In this document: positions 28,524 through 38,032 of the stretch, in pieces
How positions within the stretch are numbered: the first letter of the stretch is position 1
Layout: each line of letters opens with the position of its first letter
Assembly: GCA_947589005.1 (NCBI GenBank)
Contig: CANPZO010000009.1
Span: forward strand, 1-64,000
Length of the DNA stretch: 64,000 bases
From: an uncultured Clostridia bacterium
Lineage (GTDB): Bacteria; Bacillota; Clostridia; UMGS1883
Reading direction: 5' to 3'
Notes under the pieces: generated by a model
The model's input: only the letters and a program-made list of their open reading frames with translations
The model's database searches: none
What the model was told of the DNA's origin: nothing
Program-made: the position numbers and the translations under genes

Positions 28524-29216
28524 TCAGCTCCCCTGGCCGCTGAAAACGACCGCCACGGTGCGGAAAATGAGCTTCAAATCAACAAGACAGCCGCGGTCCC
28601 TTATGTACTGAACGTCCATGTCCACCCAGTCGTCAAAGCCGATATCGTCCCGGCGGTCACTTGCCTGCCAATAGCAGGTGAGGCCCGGCTTAACCAGCAG
28701 CCGCTGGAGCTCATACTCATTGTAAGCGTCCACCTCTTTGGGCAGCGGCGGCCGGGGGCCGACTATGCTCATGTCGCCCTTGAGCACGTCCCACAGCTGG
28801 GGCAGCTCGTCAATGGAGGTCTTGCGTATAAAGCGGCCCACCCTTGTTATGCGGGGGTCGTCCTTTATTTTGAACACCGGGCCGTCCTTTTCGTTATGCG
28901 CCTCCAGCTCCTCGCGAAGCTCGTCGGCGTTGACCACCATGGAGCGGAACTTCCACAGCCTGAACAGACGGCCGTCCTTGCCGACCCTCTGCTGAGAATA
29001 GAAAGGGCTGCCGTGGGGGTCGTCTATGAAAATAACAAGCGCAACAACAAGAAAAAGCGGACTTAAAACCACCAGCGCCAATAACGAACTGACTATATCA
29101 AAAAGGCGTTTGACGAACAGATATGTTCCGCTGGCCCTGACCTCATCCTTGCTTAAAAGAACTCTGCGTCCGGAAGAGAACTCCTCTCCGGGAACCGCGT
29201 TTATCTCCGGCGTCAT
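28524..29216 (-). CDS. Bacterial sugar transferase (polyprenyl-phosphate glycosyl-1-phosphate transferase)
   Basis: A 230-aa monotopic phosphoglycosyl transferase that starts exopolysaccharide or glycan assembly by moving a sugar-1-phosphate to undecaprenyl phosphate at the inner membrane face. Seen: KRLFDIVSSLLALVVLSPLF (re-entrant hydrophobic helix, about 36-62), SPFYSQQRVGKDG, FRLWKFRSM, the catalytic KTSIDELPQLWDVLKGDMS block, GPRPPLP and KPGLTCYWQ. It is the short WcaJ/PglC-type core without the large N-terminal membrane domain. No other polysaccharide genes adjoin it. The ATG at 29216 follows GGAGGATACGGCA. Confidence 0.92.
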   Translation of the reverse strand: MTPEINAVPGEEFSSGRRVLLSKDEVRASGTYLFVKRLFDIVSSLLALVVLSPLFLVVALVIFIDDPHGSPFYSQQRVGKDGRLFRLWKFRSMVVNADELREELEAHNEKDGPVFKIKDDPRITRVGRFIRKTSIDELPQLWDVLKGDMSIVGPRPPLPKEVDAYNEYELQRLLVKPGLTCYWQASDRRDDIGFDDWVDMDVQYIRDRGCLVDLKLIFRTVAVVFSGQGS

Positions 29217-29325
29217 TGCCGTATCCTCCCTCCGCAGGGTATTTTGTCATTTGACCTCAAGCGCCGGCGCCCCCGATCCCTCGGACCGGTCCGCGCGCGG
29301 GCATAATAAAAATTCGTTTTTGTTT

Positions 29326-29354
29326 ATTATATCACATTGAGATCGTTTAGTCAA
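29326..29354 (-). promoter_or_regulatory. Sigma-A promoter of the sugar transferase
   Basis: TTGACT, 17 nt, TATAAT on the minus strand, with about 100 nt of leader. A run of nine C (29357-29365) lies just upstream of the -35. Confidence 0.78.
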
Positions 29355-29452
29355 TACCCCCCCCCGATTATTTTACTGGAAAGTATACAATTTTTCGCAC
29401 ATTTTCCAATTATCGGAGAGAGAGTCCTTAAAAACCTTGCCCGCGCCTTTTT

Positions 29453-30886
29453 CTATTTCAGCTTTTCCAGCTCGGCGTCCAGAATTTCCTGTATGACGGC
29501 GGGATTGCCGCGGCCGCCGGTTTTGCCCATGGCCTGGCCCATGAGGGCCTTGACCGCCTGGAGCTTGCCCTTGCGGAAGTCCTCTATGCTCTTGGGATTT
29601 TTGGCTATGACCTCGGCGACTATGGGGGCGAGGCTTTCACGGTCGTTTATCTGGCCGAGGCCCTCGCGCTCGACGATTTCGGCGGGGTCGGCGTCCTCCT
29701 CCCACAGGCGGGAGACCAGCTTTTTGGCGGTGCCGCTGTTGATAAGGCCGCCGCCGTACATATCGGCGATTTTCGCCATATTAGCGGCGGAGACGGGTAT
29801 GCTGACGCTGTCCTGGGGCAGCAGGCGGAAAATTTCGGAAATGATAAGATTGCCCAAAGTCTTGGGGTATTTGGTGAGGGCCGCGCCGGCCTCGAAATAG
29901 TCGGCTATCTCCATCTGGCCGGTGAGCAGCTCGCCGTTGTAGGGGCTTATGCCGTACTTTTCCACATACTCGTGCTTGCGCTGGTCGGGGAGGACGGGTA
30001 TCTGGGCCCTGAGCCGGTCAAGCTCCGCCTCGCTCATGACGATGGGCGGCAGGTCGGGGTCGGGGAAGTAGCGATAGTCGTTGGCGTCCTCCTTGGAGCG
30101 CATGGCCGAGGTTTTGCCGGTGACGCTGTCAAAGCGGCGGGTCTCCTGTACTATGGTCTCGCCCTTTTCCACCGCGTCCACCTGGCGCTTGAACTCGTAC
30201 TCGATGGCCTTGGCGATGAACTGGAAGGAGTTGAGGTTTTTCATCTCGGTCCTGGTGCCGAACTCCGTTTCGCCGATTTTACGGACGGAAAGGTTCACGT
30301 CGCAGCGCAGCGACCCCTCCTGCATTTTGCAGTCGGAAACGCCGGTGTAAAGTATGATGGCCCGGAGCTTGCGCAAATAGGCCACGGCCTCCTCGGGGGA
30401 GCGCATATCCGGCTCGGAAACTATCTCGATAAGGGGCACGCCGCAGCGGTTGCAGTCGATGAGGGTGCCGTGCTCGTCGTCGTGGACAAGCTTGCCGGCG
30501 TCCTCCTCGATATGGATACGGGTGATGCCGATGCGCTTGGCGCCGTCCTCGCTTTCTATATCCAGCCAGCCGTGCTCGCACAGGGGCAGATCGTACTGGG
30601 ATATCTGATAAGCCTTGGGCAGGTCGGGATAAAAATAGTTCTTCCTGTCCTCCTTGGAATAGCGGGCGATGGTGCAGTTGGTGGCCATACCGGCCTTGAT
30701 GGCGTATTCCACCACCTTGCCGTTGAGGACGGGCAGGGTGCCGGGATAGCCCATGCACACCGGACAGACATGGGTGTTTGGCTCCGCCCCGAAGGTGGTG
30801 GGGCAGGAGCAGAATATCTTCGTGTCGGTCTTGAGCTCAACGTGGGTCTCCAGACCGATAACCATTTCGTAGCCCTTGTATGTCAT
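29453..30886 (-). CDS. gatB: Asp-tRNA(Asn)/Glu-tRNA(Gln) amidotransferase subunit B
   Basis: A 477-aa subunit that binds the mischarged tRNA and activates its Asp or Glu with ATP before amidation. Seen: YEMVIGLETHVELKT, FCSCPTTFG, CPVCMGYPGTLPVLN (zinc-site region), GSLRCDVNLSVR, and the C-terminal YqeY-like tail domain with GQAMGKTGGRGNP. Full length. Its ATG overlaps the gatA TGA by 1 nt, so translation is coupled. Last gene of the aspS-gatC, gatA, gatB operon. Confidence 0.97.
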   Translation of the reverse strand: MTYKGYEMVIGLETHVELKTDTKIFCSCPTTFGAEPNTHVCPVCMGYPGTLPVLNGKVVEYAIKAGMATNCTIARYSKEDRKNYFYPDLPKAYQISQYDLPLCEHGWLDIESEDGAKRIGITRIHIEEDAGKLVHDDEHGTLIDCNRCGVPLIEIVSEPDMRSPEEAVAYLRKLRAIILYTGVSDCKMQEGSLRCDVNLSVRKIGETEFGTRTEMKNLNSFQFIAKAIEYEFKRQVDAVEKGETIVQETRRFDSVTGKTSAMRSKEDANDYRYFPDPDLPPIVMSEAELDRLRAQIPVLPDQRKHEYVEKYGISPYNGELLTGQMEIADYFEAGAALTKYPKTLGNLIISEIFRLLPQDSVSIPVSAANMAKIADMYGGGLINSGTAKKLVSRLWEEDADPAEIVEREGLGQINDRESLAPIVAEVIAKNPKSIEDFRKGKLQAVKALMGQAMGKTGGRGNPAVIQEILDAELEKLK

Positions 30887-32349
30887 CAGAAGGCCCCCCT
30901 TTCCAGATGGTAGGCGCCCCGCTCGGCCTCGAAGGCCGCGCCGGCGCGGTACAGCGTCACCTCGTCGAAGTGGCGGCCCATGAGCTGCATACCGATGGGC
31001 AGGCCCTCGGCGTCGCTGCCGCAGGGCAGGGACAGGGAGGGTATGCCGCCGATGTTCACGGGGACGGTGTAGATGTCGCCCAGATACATTTCAAGCGGGT
31101 TTTGGGACTTTTCGCCTATTTTGTAGGCCACGGTGGGGGCCACGGGCGAAAGTATCAGGTCGCAGCTTTCAAAGACGCGCTCGTATTCCTTCATTATGAT
31201 GGTGCGCATCTGAAGGGCCTTTTTGTAATAAGCGTCGTAGTAGCCGCTGCTCAAGGCGAAGGTGCCCAGCATTATGCGGCGCTTGACCTCGGGGCCGAAG
31301 CCCTCGCTGCGGCTGTTATTGTAAAGCTCGGTTATGTCGCTGTAATTTTCGCTGCGATAGCCGTAGCGCACGCCGTCGAAGCGGGCCAGATTGCTGGACG
31401 CCTCGGCGGAGCTGATGACGTAATATGCGGGCAGGGCTTTTTCAAGCGAGGGCATGGAAAGCTCCACTATCTCCGCGCCCAGCCCCTCAAAAACGCGGGC
31501 GGCGTTCAGCACCGAGGATTTGACCTCGCCGCTGAGCCCATGGCCGAAGGACTGCTTAAGGAGGGCGATTTTCATGCCCTTGACGCCCCTGCCGAGCTCC
31601 GCCGTAAAGTCGGGGTACTCGTTGTTGACGCTGGTGGCGTCGTGGGGGTCGTAGCCGGCGATGGCGTTAAGAATGAGGGCGTTGTCCTCCACGGTCTTGG
31701 TGAGAGGGCCTATCTGGTCCAGAGACGAGGCGAAGGCCACCAGTCCGTAGCGGGAAACCCGGCCGTAGGTGGGCTTCATGCCCACGACGCCGCAGAAGGC
31801 CGCCGGCTGGCGAATACTGCCGCCGGTGTCGCTGCCCAGGGCGAAGGGCGCCTCGTTGGCGGCGACCACCGCCGCGCTGCCGCCGCTGCTGCCGCCGGGG
31901 ACGCGGTCGAGAGCGCGGGGGTTGTGGGTTATCTGAAAGGCGCTGTTTTCGGTGGAGGAGCCCATCGCGAACTCGTCCATGTTCACCTTGCCCAGCACGG
32001 GAGTGCCCTGCGCGTTGAGCTTTTCCATGACCGTCGCGTCATAGGGCGGCACAAAATTCCCCAGCATTTTCGAGGCGCAGGTGGTCTTGAGCCCCTTTGT
32101 GCAGATATTGTCCTTGATGGCCCCCGGCACGCCGAGGAGGGGGGCCTTCTTCCCCTCTCCCCTGGCCTTGTCGGCGGCCTTCGCGGTCTCAAGGGCGGCC
32201 TCGGCGGTGACGGTGATATAGCCGTTCACCTTTTCGTCGTTCTGTTCTATTGAAGTCAGGTAGCCGGCGGTGATCTCCTCGGAGGTCAGCTCCCCGGTCT
32301 CCATCGCCCGGGCAAGCTCCCTGACGGTAAGTTTCGTTATCTCACTCAT
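30886..32349 (-). CDS. gatA: Asp-tRNA(Asn)/Glu-tRNA(Gln) amidotransferase subunit A
   Basis: A 487-aa amidase-signature glutaminase that releases ammonia for GatB. The Ser-cisSer-Lys triad lies in the usual blocks: [14 protein letters not shown] (Lys), [13 protein letters not shown] (cis-Ser) and [19 protein letters not shown] (nucleophile Ser). Full length. The ATG at 32349 follows AAGGAGACAAAGCA. It lies 12 nt downstream of the AspRS-GatC fusion. Confidence 0.97.
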   Translation of the reverse strand: MSEITKLTVRELARAMETGELTSEEITAGYLTSIEQNDEKVNGYITVTAEAALETAKAADKARGEGKKAPLLGVPGAIKDNICTKGLKTTCASKMLGNFVPPYDATVMEKLNAQGTPVLGKVNMDEFAMGSSTENSAFQITHNPRALDRVPGGSSGGSAAVVAANEAPFALGSDTGGSIRQPAAFCGVVGMKPTYGRVSRYGLVAFASSLDQIGPLTKTVEDNALILNAIAGYDPHDATSVNNEYPDFTAELGRGVKGMKIALLKQSFGHGLSGEVKSSVLNAARVFEGLGAEIVELSMPSLEKALPAYYVISSAEASSNLARFDGVRYGYRSENYSDITELYNNSRSEGFGPEVKRRIMLGTFALSSGYYDAYYKKALQMRTIIMKEYERVFESCDLILSPVAPTVAYKIGEKSQNPLEMYLGDIYTVPVNIGGIPSLSLPCGSDAEGLPIGMQLMGRHFDEVTLYRAGAAFEAERGAYHLERGAF

Positions 32350-32361
32350 TGCTTTGTCTCC

Positions 32362-34443
32362 TTACTCCACAACGCGGGGCACGCTGACGTATTCCTCCGT
32401 CCGCGTAGGGGCGTTGGCCAGCATGGTCTCCCGGTCGAACCCGCTGACCGGCTTATCCTCATGGAACACGTTATTCAGCGGAATAACGTGGGCGGTAACC
32501 TCGGTGTCGCCGGTCTCCACCTCGGAAAGCTGGTCGGCAAAGCCGATTATGGCCTCCATATCGTTGGCCATGGCCGCCTTTTCCTCGGGCGAAAGACTGA
32601 GCCTGGCCAGCTTAGCCACATTTTCGACGTCTATACGGGGACCCTTTTTCTTCTTGGGTCCGGCACCGGACGGGCCCTCGGCAAAAGCCTGGCCCAGGCG
32701 CAGCACCTCAAGCTGCTTGGGGTCCACAAAATCCGGCGCGCCGGTCATGGGGCAGGAGGCGTCCTTTATCTTGGGGAAAGCGATGACCTCGCGAAGGCTG
32801 TCCGCCCCCAAAAGCATCATCACCAGCCGGTCAAGGCCGAAAGCGAAGCCGCCGTGGGGCGGGGTGCCGTACTTAAAGGCGTTGACCATGAAGCCGAAGC
32901 GGTTTTCTATCTCCTCGTCGCTGAAGCCCAGGGCCTCGAACATCTTCTGCTGCACGTCGCTGCGGTGGATACGGATGCTGCCGCTGCCCAGCTCGATGCC
33001 GTTGAGCACAACGTCATAGGCTTGGGCCCTGACCCGGGCGGGGTCGGTGACGAGGTACTGCACGTCCTCGGGATAGGGCATGGTGAAGGGGTGGTGCATG
33101 GCCATGAAGCGGCCCTCCTCGTCGCTCCACTCAAACTGCGGGAAGTCGGTGACGAACAGGAATCTGTAATCGTCCTTGGGGCGCAGTCCCAGCATATCGC
33201 CCAAATCCAGACGAAGCGTGCCCAGCGTCCGGTAAACGGTGGCGGGCTTGTCGGCGCAGAAAAGGATGAAGTCTCCGGGGACGGCGTCCATGCGCTTCAA
33301 TATGGCGTCTATATCCTCCTTGGAGAAATATTTCGTGAGTATGGAGTAGACCTCGCCGTCGGGCCGCACGGCTATCCACGCCATGCCCTTGGCCCCGTAG
33401 CTCTGAGCCTTTTCGGTAAGCTCCTCGATAGTGCTGCGCGTAAAGTCGGCGCAGCCCTTGACGTTGATGGCGCGGACGATGCCGCCCTTGTCCACAACGC
33501 TGCGGAACACCGAAAAGCTGCACGTTTTCATAATATCGCTGAGGTCCACTATCGGCAGGCCGAAGCGGATATCGGGCTTGTCGCTGCCGTATTTGTCCAT
33601 GCACTCCTGCCAGGTCAGGCGGGGGAAGGCGTAGTCTATCTCGCTGCCCATGACGGTTTTGAAGATGTATTTGAACAGCCCCTCCAGATGCCGGAGTATA
33701 TCCTCCTGCTCGACGAAGGACATTTCCATATCCACCTGGGTGAACTCCGGCTGGCGGTCGGCCCGCAGGTCCTCGTCGCGGAAGCACCGGGCTATCTGAT
33801 AATACTTGTCTATGCCGCCCACCATAAGGAGCTGCTTAAATATCTGGGGCGACTGGGGCAGGGCGTAAAAGGTGCCCGTGTGCACCCGGCTCGGCACAAG
33901 GTAGTCCCGCGCGCCCTCGGGGGTGGACTTGCAGAGCATGGGGGTCTCCACATAGATGAAGTCCTTGCTGTCGAGGTAATCCGAGGCGGCCTTTTGAACC
34001 GCGTGGCGAAAACGGAGATTTTTGACCATCGACGGCCGCCGCAAATCTATGTAGCGGTAGCGCAGGCGCAGGTCCTCTCTCACGCTCTGGTCGTCGTCGG
34101 GGTTGAAGGGCAGGCCGGCGGCGGGGGAAAGCACCTCCAGACTTGTGGCCATGAGCTCCACCGTGCCGGTCTTGAGCTTGGGGTTGTAGGTTTCCTCATC
34201 TCTGTGGCGGACCGTGCCGGTAACGGCGATGACGGTCTGGTTGCGCAGGCCCTCGGCGGCGGCGAAGTCCTCGGGGCTGAGATTGGCCATATTGAACACC
34301 GCCTGAAGAGTGCCCTCGCGGTCACGCAGGTCGATGAAAATTACGCCGCCCATGTCCCGCTTGGTCTGCACCCAGCCGCAGGCGGTCTGCTCGGTATCTA
34401 TATGGGCCTCGGACAGAAGCCCGCAGTAAACAGTTCTGTACAT
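32362..34443 (-). CDS. aspS-gatC: Fusion of aspartyl-tRNA synthetase and GatC
   Basis: A 693-aa fusion. Residues 1 to about 590 are a complete bacterial AspRS: OB-fold anticodon domain (CGWVQTKRDMGGVIFIDLRD), class II motif 2 (FRDEDLRADRQPEFTQVDME), the bacterial GAD insertion, and motif 3 (GGFAFGLDRLVMMLLG). A basic linker (GPSGAGPKKKKGP) then joins about 90 residues of full-length GatC (604-693, VENVAKLARLSLSPEEKA ... PLNNVFHEDKP). The fusion takes the place of gatC before gatA and gatB, so the enzyme that charges Asp is tied to the amidotransferase that converts Asp-tRNA(Asn) or Glu-tRNA(Gln). This implies a non-discriminating AspRS (inference). Start ATG 34443; the frame is open 17 codons further up but lacks a ribosome-binding site. 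Confidence 0.96.
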   Translation of the reverse strand: MYRTVYCGLLSEAHIDTEQTACGWVQTKRDMGGVIFIDLRDREGTLQAVFNMANLSPEDFAAAEGLRNQTVIAVTGTVRHRDEETYNPKLKTGTVELMATSLEVLSPAAGLPFNPDDDQSVREDLRLRYRYIDLRRPSMVKNLRFRHAVQKAASDYLDSKDFIYVETPMLCKSTPEGARDYLVPSRVHTGTFYALPQSPQIFKQLLMVGGIDKYYQIARCFRDEDLRADRQPEFTQVDMEMSFVEQEDILRHLEGLFKYIFKTVMGSEIDYAFPRLTWQECMDKYGSDKPDIRFGLPIVDLSDIMKTCSFSVFRSVVDKGGIVRAINVKGCADFTRSTIEELTEKAQSYGAKGMAWIAVRPDGEVYSILTKYFSKEDIDAILKRMDAVPGDFILFCADKPATVYRTLGTLRLDLGDMLGLRPKDDYRFLFVTDFPQFEWSDEEGRFMAMHHPFTMPYPEDVQYLVTDPARVRAQAYDVVLNGIELGSGSIRIHRSDVQQKMFEALGFSDEEIENRFGFMVNAFKYGTPPHGGFAFGLDRLVMMLLGADSLREVIAFPKIKDASCPMTGAPDFVDPKQLEVLRLGQAFAEGPSGAGPKKKKGPRIDVENVAKLARLSLSPEEKAAMANDMEAIIGFADQLSEVETGDTEVTAHVIPLNNVFHEDKPVSGFDRETMLANAPTRTEEYVSVPRVVE

Positions 34444-34484
34444 AGGAACCACTCCCGTGAAAAATTTACATACTATAATATGAT

Positions 34485-34514
34485 ATAATAACATAAAACC
34501 GCCGCTTTTGTCAA
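34485..34514 (-). promoter_or_regulatory. Sigma-A promoter of the aspS-gatC/gatA/gatB operon
   Basis: TTGACA, 18 nt, TATTAT on the minus strand, about 40 nt from the start codon. Confidence 0.75.
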
Positions 34515-34539
34515 TAGCTTTTTAAACAAAATGCGTATA

Positions 34540-35282
34540 AAAACGGCTTTTCCGGCAGAGCGGCATGACCGGCGGCCCCCGAAAAGCGTCCGGCGCTCTC
34601 CCTGCCCGCAAAGGGCGAAAAGCGAGCGAAGTCCCCGCAAACAACGAAGTTGTTTGCGACGACGCAGCGTGACCTTTTGCGAAAAAAGATGCGAGGTGAA
34701 GCAAGCCGAGCTCTAATTTTTTTAATTTTTTCGGCGGCTTGAGGGCAAGCCGCCCTACACTATACCATAACAAAGTGGCGTAGGGCGGGCTGCCGCGTCA
34801 TCGCAAGCCTCGCTTCGCTTGCGGTGACTTTTTATGCTTTGCAAAAAAGTCACCGTTTGGCTCGTTCGGCTGCTCTTCCTTTTCCCCATAAAGCCTGTCG
34901 GCTTTGCGGGGGCCCCATGACTGCCGTCACGCATAACGGACAAAAAACCTCGCAAAAGGTCGATAGTGAGCCAAAGCCGTCGAAGGCGGCATACTCGCGA
35001 AAAGTCGGAAAGCAAGCGGAGGCGTATATGAGGGCGGCCTACCCGCCTGAATAGCCGAAGCGCGGCGGGACTTTTCGCGAAAAAGGAGGAGCAAGCCTTC
35101 GTGCGACGACCTTTTTTCGCAAGAAAAAAGCCGCCGAAGGCGGCATACTCGCAAAAGGTCGATAGTGAGCCAAAGCCGTCGCGAGGGCCGTTTTAGGCCC
35201 GAAGCAGGCGACGCGAACGTGACCTTTTGCGAAAGAGGAGGAGCAGCGGAGCGAGCCAAACGGCGGCTTTTTGCGAAGCATA
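34540..35282 (-). repeat. Family C repeat array downstream of tRNA-Arg
   Basis: About 740 nt of gene-free repeat sequence. It contains a unit bounded by CGCAAAAGGTC (35150-35160) and GACCTTTTGCG (35221-35231), a unit bounded by CGCGAAAAGTC (34996-35006) and GACTTTTCGCG (35069-35079), further partial units and one family D palindrome (34733-34793). Many blocks contain GGAGGAGCA and GCGACGACG. The short open frames here are repeat sequence and resemble no protein. Confidence 0.75.
34733..34793. repeat. Family D palindromic repeat, copy 1
   Basis: Hairpin GGCGGCTTgagggcAAGCCGCC, then CCTAC, a short spacer and GTAGGGCGGGCTGCC. The same plan is found at 43547-43616. Confidence 0.6.
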
Positions 35283-35319
35283 AAAAGCCGCCGCAAGCGA
35301 AGCGACGCTTGCGACGACG
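35283..35319 (-). terminator. tRNA-Arg terminator
   Basis: Stem built on CGCAAGCG/CGCTTGCG with extended flanking pairs, then GGCTTTTTAT on the minus strand, directly after the encoded CCA. Confidence 0.75.
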
Positions 35320-35396
35320 TGGTGCGACCGGGAGGATTCGAACCTCTGGCCTTTGGAGTCGGAGTCCAACGCTCTATCCAACTGAGCTACGATCGC
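35320..35396 (-). tRNA. tRNA-Arg (anticodon CCG)
   Basis: A 77-nt cloverleaf read on the minus strand. Acceptor GCGATCG pairs with CGGTCGC (one G-T pair); D-arm GCTC...GAGC; anticodon stem TTGGA/TCCAA with loop CTCCGAC, giving CCG, which reads CGG; T-loop TTCGAAT. Encoded ACCA end. One outer T-stem pair is A-C. Confidence 0.93.
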
Positions 35397-35608
35397 ATTT
35401 TCAAATATAGTGTATTTTACCACACCGCCGCGCAAAAGTCAAGACCTATCGCGGTTTTTATTTCCGCCTTTTTTCCCGCTCTCCTTCCTTTTGGTAATAT
35501 TGTATACAAATTGCACAAATATATTGTGAAAATTTATGGGTGTAATTGTGATAATTTTATAGTATAATAAACGTATATAGGCCCCACTAATAAGGAGGAA
35601 AAAGGAAA

Positions 35609-37687
35609 ATGAACATATTCAGCGCGGAAAACATCAGAAACATTTGCGTTATGGGCCACGGCGGAAGCGGCAAAACCAGCCTTGTGGAGGCGATACTCAG
35701 CAAGGCCGGGGTCAGCGACCGCTTCGGAAAAATCGCCGACGGCACCACGGTATCAGACTATGACCCCGAGGAAATAAAGCGCAAAATTTCGATCAACCTT
35801 ACCGTTGAGCCCTACGAGTGGAAAACCGAGAAGATAGGTCTTACAAAGGTGAACCTTGTGGACACCCCCGGCTACTTCGACTTTGTGGGCGACGCGGCCT
35901 GCGGCGTGCGCGTCTGCGGCAGCGCCCTGATCGTCGTAAACGCCAAAAGCGGCGTTCAGGTGGGCACCGAGCAGGCTTACGAAATGGCCACCCAAAAGGG
36001 CATGGCCAAAATGTTCTTCGTCAGCAACATGGACGACGAATACGCGGACTTCGCCAAGGTGGTCGCACAGCTTAAGGAAAAATTCGGCAAGAGCGTAGCG
36101 CCCTTCCGTATTCCCATCAAGGACGGCAAAAAGATAAGAGGCTATGTAAACGTGGTCAGCGGCCGGGCTTACACCATAAACAACGACGTGGAGACCGAGA
36201 TACCCATACCCGACGACATGGCCGACGAATACAACGAATACCATGAGTTCCTTGTGGAGGCCGTGGCCGAGAGCAGCGAGGAGCTTTTGGAGCGTTATCT
36301 GGAGGGCGACACCATCACCGACGAGGAGATGCGCTCGGTACTTAAGGAGTCCGTCCGCAGCGGCGTGGTTTCGCCCGTGTACGGAGGCTTTTCCACCGGC
36401 ACCACCTTCGCCGTGCGCTCACTTATGGACGCCATGCTCAAGTATCTGCCCACTCCCACCCAGTGCCCGCCGGAGCTGGCGGAAAAGGACGGGGAGCCTT
36501 GGGAGGTAAACAGCCTCAACACCGACCCCATGTCCGCGCTGGTATTCAAAACCGTGGCCGACCCCTATGTGGGCAAGATGTCGATTTTCCGTGTTTACAG
36601 CGGCGTTATCCGCCCCGACACGACAGTGTACAATCCAATCCGCGACTGCAACGAGCGCATCGGCAAGCTCTATATGCTTCGCGGCAAAAAGCAGATAGAG
36701 GTGACCGAGCTTCGCGCCGGCGATATCGGCGCGGTGACCAAGCTGGCCGAGACCCAGACCGGCGACACCCTCTGCACCACCAGCGCGAAAATAGTCCTCA
36801 CCGGCATAACTCTGCCCAAGCCCAATCTGTCCATGGCCGTAGTGCCCAAGAGCAAGGGCGACGAGGAAAAGATAAATTCCGGTCTGGCCCGTCTTCACGA
36901 GGAGGATCCCACTTTCAGCGTTGAGACCAACAACGAGACCAAGGAAACCATAATCAGCGGCCTCGGCGATATGCACCTGGAGGTCATCTCGTCCAAGCTG
37001 CAAAACAAATTCGGCGCGGGCATAACCCTAAAATCGCCCACCATACCCTACCGCGAGACCATACGCAAGAGCGTGAAGGTACAGGGCCGCCACAAGAAGC
37101 AGTCCGGCGGTCACGGTCAGTTCGGCGACGTGTGGATAGAGTTCTCGCCCCACGACGGCAGCGACCTCATCTTTGAGGAGAACATTTTCGGCGGCGCCGT
37201 GCCCAAGAACTACTTCCCCGCCGTTGAAAAGGGCCTGCGCGAGTGCATCGCCAAGGGCGTGCTGGCCGGTTATCCGGTGGTCGGCCTCAAGGCCGTGCTG
37301 GTGGACGGCAGCTATCACCCCGTTGACTCGAGCGAAATGGCCTTCAAGCTGGCGGCGGCGGCGGCGTATAAGGAGGGTCTGCCCAAGGCCGGTCCCGTCC
37401 TGCTTGAGCCCGTGGGACGGCTGGAGGTCTCCATACCCGAAAGTCAGATGGGCGACATTACCGGCGACATCAACAAGCGCCGGGGCCGTATTCTGGATAT
37501 GTCCCCCACCGGCGGCGGCAAGGGCAAGGTAGTGGCCGAGGTGCCCTTGGGCGAAATGGACCGCTACGCCACCGATTTGCGCTCCATGACTCAGGGACGG
37601 GGCAGCTTTACCTTTGAGTTTGTACGCTACGAGGAGGCCCCCGCAAACATCGCTCAGAAGATAGTCGCCGAAAACGCGAATAAGTAA
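35609..37687 (+). CDS. Elongation factor G-like GTPase (EF-G2 type)
   Basis: A 692-aa translational GTPase with all five EF-G domains, of the EF-G2/FusB-like branch (G3 region DTPGYFDFVGD instead of DTPGHVDF). The P-loop GHGGSGKTS and DTPG are intact, but the guanine-specificity motif reads SNMD where NKxD is expected (FVSNMDDEYADF, about residue 135-140). Later domains: GDMHLEV (domain III), GHGQFGDVWIEF and GYPVVGLKAVLVDGSYH (IV), and LGEMDRYATDLRSMTQGRGSF (V). It probably interacts with ribosomes, but EF-G2 roles differ between species and may not be translocation. A -10 TATAAT lies at 35563; the -35 is unclear. ATG follows AAGGAGGAAAAAGGAAA. Family A copy 3 abuts the stop. Confidence 0.88.
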   Translation: MNIFSAENIRNICVMGHGGSGKTSLVEAILSKAGVSDRFGKIADGTTVSDYDPEEIKRKISINLTVEPYEWKTEKIGLTKVNLVDTPGYFDFVGDAACGVRVCGSALIVVNAKSGVQVGTEQAYEMATQKGMAKMFFVSNMDDEYADFAKVVAQLKEKFGKSVAPFRIPIKDGKKIRGYVNVVSGRAYTINNDVETEIPIPDDMADEYNEYHEFLVEAVAESSEELLERYLEGDTITDEEMRSVLKESVRSGVVSPVYGGFSTGTTFAVRSLMDAMLKYLPTPTQCPPELAEKDGEPWEVNSLNTDPMSALVFKTVADPYVGKMSIFRVYSGVIRPDTTVYNPIRDCNERIGKLYMLRGKKQIEVTELRAGDIGAVTKLAETQTGDTLCTTSAKIVLTGITLPKPNLSMAVVPKSKGDEEKINSGLARLHEEDPTFSVETNNETKETIISGLGDMHLEVISSKLQNKFGAGITLKSPTIPYRETIRKSVKVQGRHKKQSGGHGQFGDVWIEFSPHDGSDLIFEENIFGGAVPKNYFPAVEKGLRECIAKGVLAGYPVVGLKAVLVDGSYHPVDSSEMAFKLAAAAAYKEGLPKAGPVLLEPVGRLEVSIPESQMGDITGDINKRRGRILDMSPTGGGKGKVVAEVPLGEMDRYATDLRSMTQGRGSFTFEFVRYEEAPANIAQKIVAENANK

Positions 37688-37974
37688 ACGGCCGTAAAAA
37701 ATGGCGCGGATCGTTCAAGGGCCAAAAGCCTTGATTTGGCGAGTTTGTATGTTTAATGAATATTAAACTATAAAAATAAAACTATAAATTCATGTGGAAA
37801 ATCCGCCTTTTTTCAGTAAAAAGTCGGATTTTCTACATCTTATGCCCTTGAACTGCGAACGAAAATCACCGCTCGGCGTACCCGTGTACGCCGTCGGGAG
37901 GGCTTTCTCGGCGTCTAAAGCCGCCTGCGAGAGCTGATTTTCGTCCGTTCCGCACGATTTTTTCGGCCGTCCCC
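37688..37974 (+). repeat. Family A repeat, copy 3
   Basis: Begins within 2 nt of the EF-G2 stop (CGGCCGTAAAAAATGGCGC). The terminator-like hairpin here is AAAATCCGCCTTTTTT/AAAAAGTCGGATTTT. The palindromic body is complete, with a shortened second hairpin (GGCG/CGCC). The usual right-hand tail is missing. It fills the gap to rlmH. Confidence 0.82.
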
Positions 37975-38032
37975 GCACGGCCATGCCGCGGAGCGAGTTT
38001 TTTGCGGCGACCATTGATTTAGGAGAACAGCC

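Noticed and set aside
29357-29365. Run of nine C as a phase-variation tract
   Set aside because: It lies upstream of the -35 of the sugar transferase, outside codons and outside the promoter spacer; variation here cannot be judged from one sequence.
34755-35296. Several 80-110 aa open frames in both strands of the family C array
   Set aside because: They are translations of palindromic repeats, have no ribosome-binding sites and share segments only because the units repeat.
35320-35396. tRNA-Arg as an integration site (attB) of a mobile island
   Set aside because: No integrase and no duplicated tRNA 3-prime end were found; the adjacent repeats also occur at tRNA-Leu and at a protein gene.
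35520-35608. Complete promoter for the EF-G2 gene
   Set aside because: A TATAAT is present at 35563, but no acceptable -35 lies 16-18 nt upstream, so only the -10 is mentioned.
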